NCBI GenBank assembly: GCA_963794655.1
Contig: CAWCEV010000007.1
Span: forward strand, 62,001 to 126,000
DNA length: 64,000 nt
Reading direction: 5' to 3'
Source of the DNA: Roseiarcus sp963794655
GTDB lineage: Bacteria; Pseudomonadota; Alphaproteobacteria; Rhizobiales; Beijerinckiaceae
Shown: in pieces, positions 1 to 9,115 of the stretch
How the letters are laid out: each line of letters opens with the position of its first letter
Position numbering within the stretch: position 1 is the stretch's first letter
Made by a program: the position numbers and the translations under genes
The notes under the pieces: model-generated
Told to the model about the DNA's origin: nothing
Seen by the model: the letters and a program-made list of their open reading frames with translations, nothing else
The model's database searches: none

Positions 1-2
1 TC

Positions 3-623
3 GACTTCCAATGGCTCAGGAGTCCGACGCCTGAGCGTATATTCTCGCTTTCCGCGAGACCCGGCTGGCTGCGTCTCTATGCGCGCAAGTCGATCGGCTC
101 CTGGTTCGAACAGGCGCTCGTTGCGCGGCGCCAGGAGCATTTCGTCTACCGCGCGGAGACGGAGCTTGATTTCCAACCGCGCGTATTTCAGCACGCAGCC
201 GGCCTGACTGCCTATTACAACCGCACGAAATTCCACTGCCTGGCGGTCGGCTGGGACGAGGAGCTGGGACGGTCGCTCACAATCATGAGCTGCGCCGGCG
301 ATTATCCGGAGGGACGGCTGAGCTTCCCGCTCAATGCGCCGATGCGGCTCGCCGGCGACGGGCCGGTTCGCCTCGCTGCGTCGGTCAATCACGCCAGCCT
401 GCAATTCGCCTACGCGCTTGATGGCGGCGAATGGACACCGGTCGGCCCTGTCCTCGACGCCTCTCTGGTGTCTGACGAAGCGGGCGGCGGCGAGCATCGC
501 TCGTTCACCGGGGCTTTTGTCGGCATGTTCGCGTTCGGCGTCGCGGGCGGAGAGATATCCGCCGATTTCAGGTATTTCGGCTACGAAACTTCGGCCGAGG
601 GACAATCGATTACGCCGCGATAG
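3..623 (+). CDS. GH43-family beta-xylosidase, C-terminal part (5' end outside window)
   Basis: The frame is open from the first bases, so the start and the catalytic five-bladed propeller lie upstream of the window. The visible 206 residues match the C-terminal concanavalin-like beta-sandwich of GH43 beta-xylosidases: DFQWLRSP at the start, then YYNRTKFHCLAVGWDEELGR, a region around FPLNAP and ending GSFTGAFVGM-like (here RSFTGAFVGMFAFGV). In this family the domain closes off the active site of enzymes that release xylose from xylo-oligosaccharides. The last 14 bases overlap the end of the convergent transglutaminase gene. The subfamily cannot be set without the catalytic domain. Confidence 0.8.
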   Translation, partial: DFQWLRSPTPERIFSLSARPGWLRLYARKSIGSWFEQALVARRQEHFVYRAETELDFQPRVFQHAAGLTAYYNRTKFHCLAVGWDEELGRSLTIMSCAGDYPEGRLSFPLNAPMRLAGDGPVRLAASVNHASLQFAYALDGGEWTPVGPVLDASLVSDEAGGGEHRSFTGAFVGMFAFGVAGGEISADFRYFGYETSAEGQSITPR

Positions 624-1425
624 GCTCCTCGTAAGTCGTTACCTCGAAGCGCTTCAAAAGCGGCTGACCGAACGCGGTCGAGATCGCGACGTCGGCGGCG
701 TCGCGGCCGCGCGCCATCACGATGCGCCCGATGCGCGGCGCGTTGTGGCGTGCGTCGAACGTATACCAGCGTCCGTTGAGAAAGACCTCGAACCAGGCGG
801 AGAAATCCATCGGCGCCGGATCTGGCGGCACGCCGATGTCGCCCAGATAGCCTGTGCAGTAGCGCGCCGGCACGTTCATCGCCCGGCAGAGCGCGGCGGC
901 GAGATGGGCGAAGTCGCGGCAGACGCCGATCCCCTCGCGAAACCCGTCCGACGCCGTGCGGCGCGGGTTGGCCGCGGCGTAGTCGAAGCGGATGCGCGAA
1001 TTGACGAAGTCGCAGATCGCCTGCACGAGCTTCGCCCCGCCGCCGATCCCCCCGAACTGTGACCAGGCGAAATCGCTCAGATTGTCGCTGTCGCAATAGC
1101 GGCTCGCGAGCAAATAGACGAGCACCTCGCTCGGCAACTTGGCGACCGGGGTCAGCGGCGCGTCCTCGGGCGTCTCGTCGGGCGACCCGCTGTCGCGGAT
1201 GGTGAAATCATTGCGGAAGGTCACTAGGCCGGGCTGCGCTTCGACCCGGGTGACCCGGTTGCCGAACAGATCGAGATAGTCTTCGGTCGGATATTGCGGC
1301 TCCGTTCGCACCACGTCCGGCGAGAGGAGATCGCCGGCGCGCGAGGGATGGATGTTGAGGTGCAAGATCATCGGCGTCACAGCGGCGCATTCGAAGCCGA
1401 TCGCATATCCCGCGCGGATGATCAT
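610..1425 (-). CDS. Transglutaminase-like cysteine protease-fold protein
   Basis: 271 residues, ATG start preceded by AGGGG. The core transglutaminase-like motif is present: the nucleophile in GVCRDFAHLAAALCRAMNVP, then WFEVFLNGRWYTFDARHN carrying the Asp. The position that holds the catalytic His in the neighbouring paralogue (ATHAW) is Ser here (DFSAW). From memory this is usual in this subfamily, so it is not evidence of decay. It lies 26 bases downstream of a second transglutaminase gene on the same strand and probably shares its transcript. Such paired genes in alphaproteobacteria are predicted peptidases or amidases with unknown substrate. No signal peptide is seen, which suggests a cytoplasmic location. 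Confidence 0.85.
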   Translation of the reverse strand: MIIRAGYAIGFECAAVTPMILHLNIHPSRAGDLLSPDVVRTEPQYPTEDYLDLFGNRVTRVEAQPGLVTFRNDFTIRDSGSPDETPEDAPLTPVAKLPSEVLVYLLASRYCDSDNLSDFAWSQFGGIGGGAKLVQAICDFVNSRIRFDYAAANPRRTASDGFREGIGVCRDFAHLAAALCRAMNVPARYCTGYLGDIGVPPDPAPMDFSAWFEVFLNGRWYTFDARHNAPRIGRIVMARGRDAADVAISTAFGQPLLKRFEVTTYEEPIAA

Positions 1426-1451
1426 ATCTAAAAACCCCTGATGTTTCGGCC

Positions 1452-2351
1452 TTAAGCGCCGGCGAGTGTAGCGCCTCCAGAAAGCTTCGGCTGCGTCACC
1501 TCGACGGAAACCTCCATACCCAGCTCATCGCCGGCGTCGCCGAAATAGGCGCCGGTCAGCGGCGCCGCCTGAGCGGGATCGCGCGCGACGGCGACGCGGA
1601 TGAGGTCCTTGCCGCCGACCAGCCCGTTCGTCGGATCGAATTCGATCCAGCCCGCGCCGGGCAAGTAGATCTGGCACCATGCATGGGTCGCCCCTCCGCC
1701 AAGCCGGACCGGCTCGTCGTCGTCGCGCGGAACGTAGACATAGCCGGAGACAAAACGCGCCGCGATGCCGAGCGCGCGCGCCGCCTCCATCATCAGAACC
1801 GCGAAATCGCGGCAGGAGCCGCGGCGGCGCTCGAGGGTGTGGCGCGGCGACTGAACTCCCGCGGCCTCACGCCGTTCGTAGGAAAACCCTTCCTTGATCG
1901 CATAGGTCAGCGTCATCAGGAGATGGCTGGTTGGCGTCGTCGCCCCTGGCGCTGCGAATTGGCGCACCCAGCGGTCAAGATCGCCGGCGGGATCGCTGTA
2001 CAGGCGCTCGATCGCCCGCGCGACGTCAGGCAATTCGTCCGGCGCATAGGAAAAGGGAAAGAACTGCGCTCGCGGGTCGATCTCGCCGCCGGGCTGTTCG
2101 TGGACGACGCGCTCGACCGTGAACCGGTTTTCGATCGTAAGCGACGTAGCCGATCCGGAAAACGAGGCGATGGCGACGCAATTGTCGAATGTGTCGTAGA
2201 GCCAGCGCAGTCGCCTCGGCTCAGGGTCGATGTTGAGCTCCGACGAGACGAGCCGCTGGTCATGTCCATCGCGCGGTCGCATCATCATACGGTGGTCGCC
2301 AAACTCGACCGGCCGCGCGTAGCGGTAGACGGTCAAATGTTGGACGTTCAA
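1452..2351 (-). CDS. Transglutaminase family protein with bacterial transglutaminase N-terminal region
   Basis: About 299 residues. The N-terminus (NVQHLTVYRYARPVEFGDHR, then MMMRPRDGHDQRL) matches the bacterial transglutaminase N-terminal domain. The catalytic core follows with Cys in RRRGSCRDFAVLMMEAARAL, His in GGGATHAWCQIYLP and Asp in GWIEFDPTNG, so the triad is complete. The frame stays open to 2462 but family alignment begins at NVQHL, so I place the start at a TTG at 2351 (AGGG a few bases upstream); an ATT at 2354 is the alternative. It is the first gene of a two-gene unit with the shorter transglutaminase gene. Function is inferred by family only: probable peptidase-like activity. 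Confidence 0.85.
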   Translation of the reverse strand: MNVQHLTVYRYARPVEFGDHRMMMRPRDGHDQRLVSSELNIDPEPRRLRWLYDTFDNCVAIASFSGSATSLTIENRFTVERVVHEQPGGEIDPRAQFFPFSYAPDELPDVARAIERLYSDPAGDLDRWVRQFAAPGATTPTSHLLMTLTYAIKEGFSYERREAAGVQSPRHTLERRRGSCRDFAVLMMEAARALGIAARFVSGYVYVPRDDDEPVRLGGGATHAWCQIYLPGAGWIEFDPTNGLVGGKDLIRVAVARDPAQAAPLTGAYFGDAGDELGMEVSVEVTQPKLSGGATLAGA

Positions 2352-2621
2352 AATGGCCCTGCCGGACTGCAATTCGACGCTCTCGCTCTGCCGCTCAGGC
2401 CCCGCGCGAAATGTCGTGCGCCCTTGGCCGCGCGTCAAGACCAACCGATGCGCTCGAGGCAATCCGCGATTTCGCCGTCCAGCTATGGCCGTTTTCGCCC
2501 CGCTGCCCCGCGCAGATGAAGGGAGGTGCTCGGCTTGACAATCGGCCAGCCTTGGAGGTTCGATATGAGGCTCAAAGCCTCCGCCGACGGCTTCATGCGT
2601 TAAAAAAATCGTGCGACCGTC

Positions 2622-3759
2622 ATGACGAATTCGTGTGACGCGATCATCATCGGCGCTGGCCCGGCGGGGCTCGCTGCAGCGGCGGCGCTTAAGGCGCGGG
2701 GCGCCGACGCGATCATTCTGGAAAAGTCTACCGGTTGGTTCTGTCTGGCGACGCCACTACGACCGCCTCCATCTGCACACGGACCGCGTCCGTTCGGGCT
2801 TGCCCGGTCTAACCATGCCGATCGGTTACGGCCGCTATCCGTCACGCCTGCAGGTCGTCGAATATTTCGAGGCCTATGCGGCGAAGTTCGTCCTCAAGCC
2901 TGTGTTCAACACATCGGTCAATTCGATTCGCCGGAATGGAAGCTGCTGGCGCGCCGAAGCGAACTCCGGCGCTTTCGTCGCGCCGATCATCATTGTCGCG
3001 ACCGGCTGGGCGGATTTCCCGCATTCGCCGACCTGGCCGGGCATGAACGATTTCGTCGGCCCAATCCTTCATTCGAGCCTCTACCGCAATCCGGCCCCCT
3101 AGCCCGGCAGGCGGGTCCTTGTCGTCGGCTATGGCAATTCCGGCGCCGAGATCGCGCTCGACCTTAGTGAAGCAAACGTCGATGTAACGCTCTCGGTCCG
3201 CAGCCCCGTCAACATCGTTCCGCGCGAGCTCTTCGGCCTCCCGATCCTCGTCTTCCCGATCGCAGAGCAATGGCTGCCGCCGCGCGCGGCCGATGTCCTC
3301 AACGCGCCGGCGATCCGTCTCGCCTTCGGCTCGCTCGCAAAGGCTGGACTCACCAAAGCGGCCAAGGGGCCGCTCCAGTCGATCGCGGAGGGCGGTCGGG
3401 TGCCTATCATCGACGTCGGGACGCTGGCCCAGATTCGCGCCGGCCGGATCAAAGTCCGCGGCGACGTTGCGAATTTCACGCCGGACGGCGTCGTGTTCAA
3501 GCAGTCAGGAGCTGAGCCCTTTGACGCCGCGATCCTCGCGACCGGATTTCGCCCAGACCTCCGCACGCTGCTACCGGACGCCAGGGGCGTCCTCAGCGCG
3601 TCCGGCGTCCCGCTCGTCAGCGGCCGGACGACCGCGGAGGCAGGTCTGTTTTTCTGCGGTGCCATCCCCTCGCCGACCGGACAATTGCGACAGATCGCTA
3701 TTGAAGCGCGTGCGATCGCGGAGATCGTCGCGCGGGCCGCCCCAGCGGGCGCCGGATAG
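2622..3759 (+). pseudogene. Flavin-containing monooxygenase / FAD-NAD(P) oxidoreductase, frameshifted and interrupted by a stop
   Basis: Three pieces make one flavoprotein. The first starts MTNSCDAIIIGAGPAGLAAA (FAD GxGxxG). Near 2733 the reading shifts by one base into VGSVWRRHYDRLHLHTDR, the conserved segment that follows the FAD motif in CzcO-type monooxygenases. That frame meets TAG at 3100-3102, where relatives continue with a residue before AGRRVLVVG. It then continues with VLVVGYGNSGAEIALDL (NADPH-binding GxGxSG) and ILATGFRPDLRTLLPD to the natural stop. The total length, about 380 residues, is right for the family. One frameshift and one nonsense change suggest true decay, though base errors could produce the same picture. 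It overlaps no neighbour. Confidence 0.8.
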
Positions 3760-3830
3760 GGAGCAACACCGGCGGCGATCGCGCCTGCCCGCACGCAGCA
3801 GGGCAAAGTACGAAGACGCCGGCCGGTCCG

Positions 3831-4295
3831 TCACTTCTTCATTTTGAGCGCGGCGCCGTCAAAGGTCGTCACCATGGCTTGCATAAGTCCATCCTTGGTC
3901 ATGTAGGCGTCCGAGCCGCGATAGGGCTCGGCAAGAAAATCGGCCGTTGCGACCCATTGCGTTGCGAATGTCTCGCCTACCGCCGTGCTGTGCTCGACCT
4001 TGAAAACAATCCCTTTAAGCCCTCCGTCCTTCGCGTCCTTGCAGAAGCCGGCGAACATTTCGCCGATCGCCTTGCGTCCGGCAACGATGGCGCCGCCGGG
4101 CAGGTTGATTTGCGCATTGTCCGGATATTGGGCGACGATGCGGCTCCAATCGCAATGATTGAGCGCGTCGAGATGCTCGTCCAGCACCGCCTGGGCGGAG
4201 GGCTGGCGCTTGATTTCCGGCAGTGCCGATTGTGCGACCGCAGCCAAGGGCGCTGCTGCGAGACCCGCCAAGAGCCCAACAAAATAGCGCTTCAT
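3831..4295 (-). CDS. Exported SnoaL/NTF2-like protein
   Basis: 154 residues starting at an ATG with GGGGAG at good spacing; the frame is open further upstream but has no such signal. The N-terminus MKRYFVGLLAGLAAAPLAAVAQS is a clear Sec signal peptide with an AxA cleavage site. The mature part (VLDEHLDALNHCDWSRIVAQ, then INLPGGAIVAGRKAIGEMF) has the cone-shaped NTF2/SnoaL pattern of small ligand-binding or ketosteroid-isomerase-like proteins. It is predicted to be periplasmic. Ligand and activity are unknown. Confidence 0.75.
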   Translation of the reverse strand: MKRYFVGLLAGLAAAPLAAVAQSALPEIKRQPSAQAVLDEHLDALNHCDWSRIVAQYPDNAQINLPGGAIVAGRKAIGEMFAGFCKDAKDGGLKGIVFKVEHSTAVGETFATQWVATADFLAEPYRGSDAYMTKDGLMQAMVTTFDGAALKMKK

Positions 4296-4432
4296 GTCGT
4301 TCTCCCCATGATTTTTCTTTGCGCCCGGTCGCGCGCGCTCTCGGTGCGCGCTCGACCGTACCGGCGACGAACCGCAGGAGCAAGGACGCCAATTCTGTGG
4401 ACCCTGTCCGCCGAAGGACGGCAAGGGTCGGG

Positions 4433-5179
4433 CTAAGGCGGCAAACCGTCCGGAGCAAGCCCGATCTCGGCGCCGATCAATTCGTCGACCCAGGCCGGCG
4501 TCGTCTCGCTGGCGGGCCCGTAGCGCTGCTCGTCGAACAGGTCCGCGTTGTCGGCGGCCTCGAGGTTAATCTCGCACGTCCGCACTCCGAAAGCGCGCGC
4601 TTCGGCGACGAAGCCGGCCGCCGGATAGACGGCGCCGGAGGTGCCAATAGCGACGAAGAGATCGGCCTCGCGCAGTGCGCGGTCGATCAGGTCCAAGCAG
4701 AGCGGCATCTCTCCGAACCACACCACATGCGGGCGCAAGCTCCCGGCGCGGCCGCAGTCGATGCAGATATCCGAGGCGCCGAGATCCTCGCGCCACGCGT
4801 ATACGCCATCGCAATGCTGACAGCGCGCCTTCAAGAGCTCGCCATGCATGTGGATGACGCGCCTCGACCCCGCGCGCTCGTGCAGATCATCGATGTTCTG
4901 AGTCACCAGGGTGAGATGGCCGCCGCGTGCAGCCAGCGCCTGCTCGAGGCGCGCAAGGGCATGATGAGCGGGGTTGGGTCTCGCGTTGAGGAGGTTGCGG
5001 CGGCGCAGGTCATAAAACGCGAGCACCGCATCGGGATCGCGGGCGAAGGCTTCGGGCGTCGCGAGCTTCATCGGGTCGAACTTCGCCCAGATCCCCTGCC
5101 CGCCTTTGTCGCGAAATGTGCCAAGACCGCTCTCGGCCGAGATTCCGGCGCCGGTGAGGACGAAGATGTTTCGAGGCAT
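4433..5179 (-). CDS. cobB: NAD-dependent protein deacylase (sirtuin, CobB class)
   Basis: 248 residues with the sirtuin signature set: GAGISAESGLGTFRD at 10-24 for NAD binding, TQNIDDLHERAG at 93-104, the catalytic His112 in HMHGE, and a structural zinc site of C120, C123, C139 and C142. Tyr56 and Arg59 in FYDLRRR match the YxxR pair of SIRT5/E. coli CobB that accepts succinyl and other acidic acyl groups, so desuccinylation as well as deacetylation is likely. It is expected in the cytoplasm. It follows the RMD1-family gene by five bases and is probably co-transcribed with it. Confidence 0.92.
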   Translation of the reverse strand: MPRNIFVLTGAGISAESGLGTFRDKGGQGIWAKFDPMKLATPEAFARDPDAVLAFYDLRRRNLLNARPNPAHHALARLEQALAARGGHLTLVTQNIDDLHERAGSRRVIHMHGELLKARCQHCDGVYAWREDLGASDICIDCGRAGSLRPHVVWFGEMPLCLDLIDRALREADLFVAIGTSGAVYPAAGFVAEARAFGVRTCEINLEAADNADLFDEQRYGPASETTPAWVDELIGAEIGLAPDGLPP

Positions 5180-5184
5180 GGGCC

Positions 5185-6000
5185 CTACCGCCCATGGAGC
5201 GCAAGCGCGATCTGGACGATCGCGGCGATCAGTTCGAGCACGATCAGGATCACGATCGCCGCTTCAAGCCGGGTCGCTCGATCGGCGTCGATGATGTCGG
5301 TGATCGCCTGCGCTGTGTCGCCGATGACGTCAAGTTTCCGCTTGAGCACGTCGCCGCGTTCCTCGAGCTCGTATTCGTCGGCGAGGCGGGCATAGAGGCG
5401 CCCAAGCTCGGGGTGATCCCAAAGAACGTCGGGCTTCTCCTCGACGGCAACCCGCCCCGAAACGCGATGCTGCGCGAGCAGCGCTTGACCGATGAGCTTG
5501 AGCATCTCGCGACGGCGAAACGGCGGGTGGCCGCTCGCCGCGAGTTTGGCCGCGAACGGCTCGACCACGTCGAACACGGCGTTGACCTCGCGCTCGTCGC
5601 GCGCCAGCGCCACCGTCTTGGCGAGCGCGTCGGCGATGACGAGAAAGCGAGCCGGCGACAGGTTCTTGATCTGGATCGGGCCGCCCGAGGATTTCTGTTC
5701 GTCGCCGTCGGGGGCGATCTCTAGCACCGCCGTCTCGTCGTCGCCCCGCGCGCGTTCGCCGACGACGCGCGGCCTGAGCTTCATCAGCGTGTCTTCTTCC
5801 TCGAGCGGCGTCAGCCCCACCATGACCGCGACGCCGAACCGGAACAGCGCCACCATGCCGCGCTCGCCGACCCGGAAGGCGAGCGGCAACAGCGAGATCG
5901 TATCCGGGCGCTCGAGTCCGGCAGTGTCGATGCGCTCGCCGACGATCAGGGCTCGCGCGGTCAAGCGCGTCCCGGCGGTCACGGGCGAGGCCTCAGTCAT
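5185..6000 (-). CDS. RMD1/YagE family (DUF155) protein with C-terminal membrane anchor
   Basis: 271 residues. The body matches the RMD1/YagE family (DUF155): LTARALIVGERIDTAGLE near the start, a run around FRFGVAVMVGLTPLEEE, and the C-terminal block ADEYELEERGDVLKRKLDVI followed by one hydrophobic helix, AAIVILIVLELIAAIVQIAL. Relatives in yeast mitochondria are membrane proteins involved in organelle translation or meiotic division; the bacterial role is unknown. It is the first gene of a likely pair with the sirtuin, whose start lies five bases beyond its stop. Confidence 0.85.
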   Translation of the reverse strand: MTEASPVTAGTRLTARALIVGERIDTAGLERPDTISLLPLAFRVGERGMVALFRFGVAVMVGLTPLEEEDTLMKLRPRVVGERARGDDETAVLEIAPDGDEQKSSGGPIQIKNLSPARFLVIADALAKTVALARDEREVNAVFDVVEPFAAKLAASGHPPFRRREMLKLIGQALLAQHRVSGRVAVEEKPDVLWDHPELGRLYARLADEYELEERGDVLKRKLDVIGDTAQAITDIIDADRATRLEAAIVILIVLELIAAIVQIALALHGR

Positions 6001-6111
6001 GGCGTCTTTTTACGACGCCGCGTGCGCAATCGCCAGCCGCCTTGCCGTCCAAAGCGGGTGCTGTTCGGCCGGTCCCTTTGGCGATAGATTGGCGGAAACC
6101 GGAGAGCTGAC

Positions 6112-6591
6112 ATGGACGATCACAATCAGGCCCGATGGCGCCTCGACGGCGTCCGGGTGGTCCATTCGAACGAACTCGACGTCAACACTCCGCAGACCGC
6201 AGGCATGAACCGTGCGGCCGCCATCACTCACGCCCGCGCCGGCGCCGAGAAGCTCTGGGCAGGCACAGTCGTCATCCATCCCAAGGCGAAAACGGGCGCG
6301 CATCATCACGGAGCCGTCGAGAGCGTCATCTATGTGGTGAGCGGGCGGGCGCGCATGCGCTGGGGCGACCGACTCGAATTCGTTGCCGAGGCCGGACCGG
6401 GCGACTTCATCTACGTGCCGCCCTATGTCCCGCATCAGGAGATCAACGCGCGCGACGATGAGCCGCTCTCCTGCGTGCTAGTGCGCAGCGGGCAGGAGCC
6501 GGTCGTCGTCAATCTCGATCTGCCGAATGTCGAGCCGAACCCGGAAACGGTCGAGTGGGTCGACGACCTCCATCAGCCACGACGCGGGTGA
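6112..6591 (+). CDS. Cupin-domain protein
   Basis: 159 residues, ATG with GGAGAG six bases upstream. Both cupin motifs are visible: GAHHHGAVESVIYVVSG carries the His and Glu metal ligands and GDFIYVPPYVPHQEIN carries the second-motif His. A single small beta-barrel that could bind a divalent metal is expected. The substrate is not predictable; single-domain cupins include dioxygenases, isomerases and sensors. It is transcribed away from the RMD1 gene and converges on bluB. Confidence 0.88.
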   Translation: MDDHNQARWRLDGVRVVHSNELDVNTPQTAGMNRAAAITHARAGAEKLWAGTVVIHPKAKTGAHHHGAVESVIYVVSGRARMRWGDRLEFVAEAGPGDFIYVPPYVPHQEINARDDEPLSCVLVRSGQEPVVVNLDLPNVEPNPETVEWVDDLHQPRRG

Positions 6592-6610
6592 TCCAGCGAC
6601 GAACTGCGCT

Positions 6611-7270
6611 CTACCGCCTCAAGACCGGATGCGGCTTGCGCGCCTCCCAGCCAGCGCGCTCGAGCTCCGGGACCAAATGCTCCTCGCGCGGAAAGCCGAC
6701 GCAAAGATAGGCTATGAACGTCCAGCCGCGCGGCACGTCGAGCGCATCGGCGAGGGCCGCGGGGTCGAGAATCGACACCCACCCGACGCCAACGCCGCGC
6801 GCTCGCGCCGCGAGCCAGAAAGTGTGCAGCGCGCAAATTGTCGAATAGCGGCGCGTCTCCGGCATGGTGCGCGCGCCGAGACCATGGCCCTGCTCGGTAG
6901 CCTCGTCGCAGAAGACCGCCACATGAACCGGAGCGTCGTGCAGGCCCGCGAGCTTGAGCCTCGCGTAGAGCGCGGCGCGTTCGCCGCGATAGGCCGTTAG
7001 CGCGTCGCGATTGGCGGTCTCGAAATTGGCGCGGATCAAGGCTCGCCGATCCTCGTCGTCGATCCGCACGAACCGGGTCGGCTGGCAATTGCCGACCGAG
7101 GGCGCGAGCGCTGCAAGCTCGAAGAGCCTGGCAAGCGTGCCTTCATCAGGCTTTTCGCCGGGGCGAAAGTGTCGCACGTCGCGCCGCCAGGCCAGAAGAT
7201 CGGCGAAAGAAGCCCGGAAGGCCTCGTCGAACTCAGGCGCTTCGCTCAAGGCCTGGGCCGATTTCGCCAT
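6611..7270 (-). CDS. bluB: 5,6-dimethylbenzimidazole synthase
   Basis: 219 residues of the BluB branch of the nitroreductase fold, which breaks down reduced FMN with oxygen to make the lower ligand of vitamin B12. Diagnostic segments are WRRDVRHFRPGEKPDEGTL, LAALAPSVGNCQPTRFVRI, ARTMPETRRYSTICALHTFW and RGVGVGWVSILDP. The ATG has GGAG at good spacing. No other cobalamin gene lies in the window and I could not recognise a cobalamin riboswitch in the 236 bases upstream. Confidence 0.93.
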   Translation of the reverse strand: MAKSAQALSEAPEFDEAFRASFADLLAWRRDVRHFRPGEKPDEGTLARLFELAALAPSVGNCQPTRFVRIDDEDRRALIRANFETANRDALTAYRGERAALYARLKLAGLHDAPVHVAVFCDEATEQGHGLGARTMPETRRYSTICALHTFWLAARARGVGVGWVSILDPAALADALDVPRGWTFIAYLCVGFPREEHLVPELERAGWEARKPHPVLRR

Positions 7271-7506
7271 CGCCGCTCCTTTTCTTCGGGCGCGCTATCA
7301 CCCGTCCGTCTCAAGGCATAACGCTCCGCGGGCGCTGTCGGCAAAAATAATATGGCGGCCGAAGGCCCTCATTTTGCGGCGACGGGCCTCCCCTCGTCGT
7401 CTGATAGTCTTGGAAAGTCTCCGTTCCGGTCGCCGGCCTCATTGACATCGCCCGCCGCGCGGGTCGTCATCCTGCCTGTCGGCCGGCAGGAGGTCGGGGG
7501 TACGGA

Positions 7507-9072
7507 TTGCGCTTTCTTCGATACGCCCCTCCTGCCGCCCGCGAACCGCAGCGCAGGAAAAGAAGGCGCCGCCTCGCCGCGACCATAATGGCGGCGGCGT
7601 TGGCGGCGAGGTTGCTCGTCGGCCCGGCTTACGCCGACTCGAACCCGCTGGCGGCCGCCGGGCCGGGCGCGCCCGACTCGGGGGAACCGACGCAAACTCA
7701 GCCCGTTCAGTCAGCCCCGACAGGGGGAGCCCCTGCGACCTCCCCGAGCGCCGGACCGTTCGGCTACCTCGGCCTCTCCTGGCAAAATCAGAACCTGCTC
7801 GGCGACATGTGGGGGGTGCGGCCTGCCTTGGCCAAGTACGGCGTCACCCTCACGATCCTCGAGAATATCGAGACGTTCGGCAATCTCAGCGGGGGCGTTA
7901 GACAGAGCGTTGAAACCGACGGCCTCACCACCGTGACCCTGCAGATGGACACCGAGAAGGCGTTCGGTCTCCAGGGCGGAACGCTCAATGCAAGCGGCCT
8001 GCAATATTGGGGCGGCAACCTCACCGCCGACAATCTCATGGTCTTGCAGACGCTGACCGACATCGAGGCGCCGGTTGGCGTTCGACTGTGGGAATTGTGG
8101 TACCAGCAGAAGTTCGGCGACAAATTCGACATTAAGGTCGGCGAGCAGAGCCTGGACGAGGAATTCGTCATCGCTCCGAGCGGGAATTCTCTCTTCATGA
8201 ACTCGGCGTCGGGCTGGCCAGCGCTGCCGTCGGCAAACTTGCCCGGCGGGGGTCCCGCCTACCCGCTTGCAGGCTTGGGCGTTCGCGGCCGGGTCCAGGC
8301 AACGGACGCCGTCACCTTGCTCGCCGGCGTTTTCAACGGAAGCCCGATCCCCCGGGATTCGCCGAATTCCCCGACGAGCAACCCGCATGGCGTGAGCTTC
8401 CCGCTCGACACCGGCGCACTTGCGATCGCGGAACTGCAATACGCACTGGGCTCGACCACGTCCGGCAAGCCGAGCGCCGATGGCCCGCTGCCGGGCGTCT
8501 ACAAGATCGGCGGCTGGTATGACAGCTACAAATTCAACGACCAGCAATACGACGCTTTGGGCATGCCTCTAGCGAACCCCCTGAGCAACGGCGCTCCGGC
8601 CGCGCATCACGGCGACTTTTCACTCTACGGGGTCATGGACCAAATGATCTGGCGTTCGCGGGACAACGCCAATCGCAGCCTGAATGTCTTCTTCCGCCCG
8701 ATGTTCACGCCGTATCAGGATCGAAACCTGGTCAGCGCCAGCATCAATGCGGGTTTCGCCTTGAAGGGCCCCTTGCCGACGCGCGACAACGATAGCTTCG
8801 GCGTCGAAATGGGGACCGCATGGGCCAGCAGCGGCGCATCGGCCCGCGATAGGCAGCTGCAAGTCTACCAGCCTTTGATCTACACCCCCATTCGCTCCAA
8901 CGAGACCTTTATCGAGGCGACGTACCAGTTTCAGGCCGCGCCATCCTGGGTGATTCAGCCCGACGTTCAGTACTTCATCAACCCAGGCCTCGGCATCGCC
9001 GATCCGGAACAACCCACGCAGCGGAACAAGAATGAGTTCGTTCTCGGCCTGCGCACGAACATCAACTTCTGA
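7507..9072 (+). CDS. Carbohydrate-selective porin, OprB family
   Basis: 521 residues if read from the TTG at 7507, which has AGGAGG upstream; the ATG at 7588 is an alternative that leaves a poor signal peptide. The N-terminus is strongly basic (RRKRRRR) and then hydrophobic to AYA, giving a Sec signal. The rest is the OprB barrel: LTILENIETFGNLSGGVRQ, then DIKVGEQSLDEEFVIAP, GVMDQMIWRSRDN and a C-terminal end in aromatic NINF. These outer-membrane trimers admit sugars. A Ser/Pro/Gly-rich linker (about residues 45-85) precedes the barrel. It stands alone on its strand. Confidence 0.88.
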   Translation: MRFLRYAPPAAREPQRRKRRRRLAATIMAAALAARLLVGPAYADSNPLAAAGPGAPDSGEPTQTQPVQSAPTGGAPATSPSAGPFGYLGLSWQNQNLLGDMWGVRPALAKYGVTLTILENIETFGNLSGGVRQSVETDGLTTVTLQMDTEKAFGLQGGTLNASGLQYWGGNLTADNLMVLQTLTDIEAPVGVRLWELWYQQKFGDKFDIKVGEQSLDEEFVIAPSGNSLFMNSASGWPALPSANLPGGGPAYPLAGLGVRGRVQATDAVTLLAGVFNGSPIPRDSPNSPTSNPHGVSFPLDTGALAIAELQYALGSTTSGKPSADGPLPGVYKIGGWYDSYKFNDQQYDALGMPLANPLSNGAPAAHHGDFSLYGVMDQMIWRSRDNANRSLNVFFRPMFTPYQDRNLVSASINAGFALKGPLPTRDNDSFGVEMGTAWASSGASARDRQLQVYQPLIYTPIRSNETFIEATYQFQAAPSWVIQPDVQYFINPGLGIADPEQPTQRNKNEFVLGLRTNINF

Positions 9073-9115
9073 ACGCCCCATGGATCGACGACGTAGCGAC
9101 CCGAGGAGATCGCGC

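Noticed and set aside
7271..7506. Possible cobalamin riboswitch upstream of bluB
   Set aside because: I could not find the B12-box or the surrounding conserved elements in the 236-base gap.
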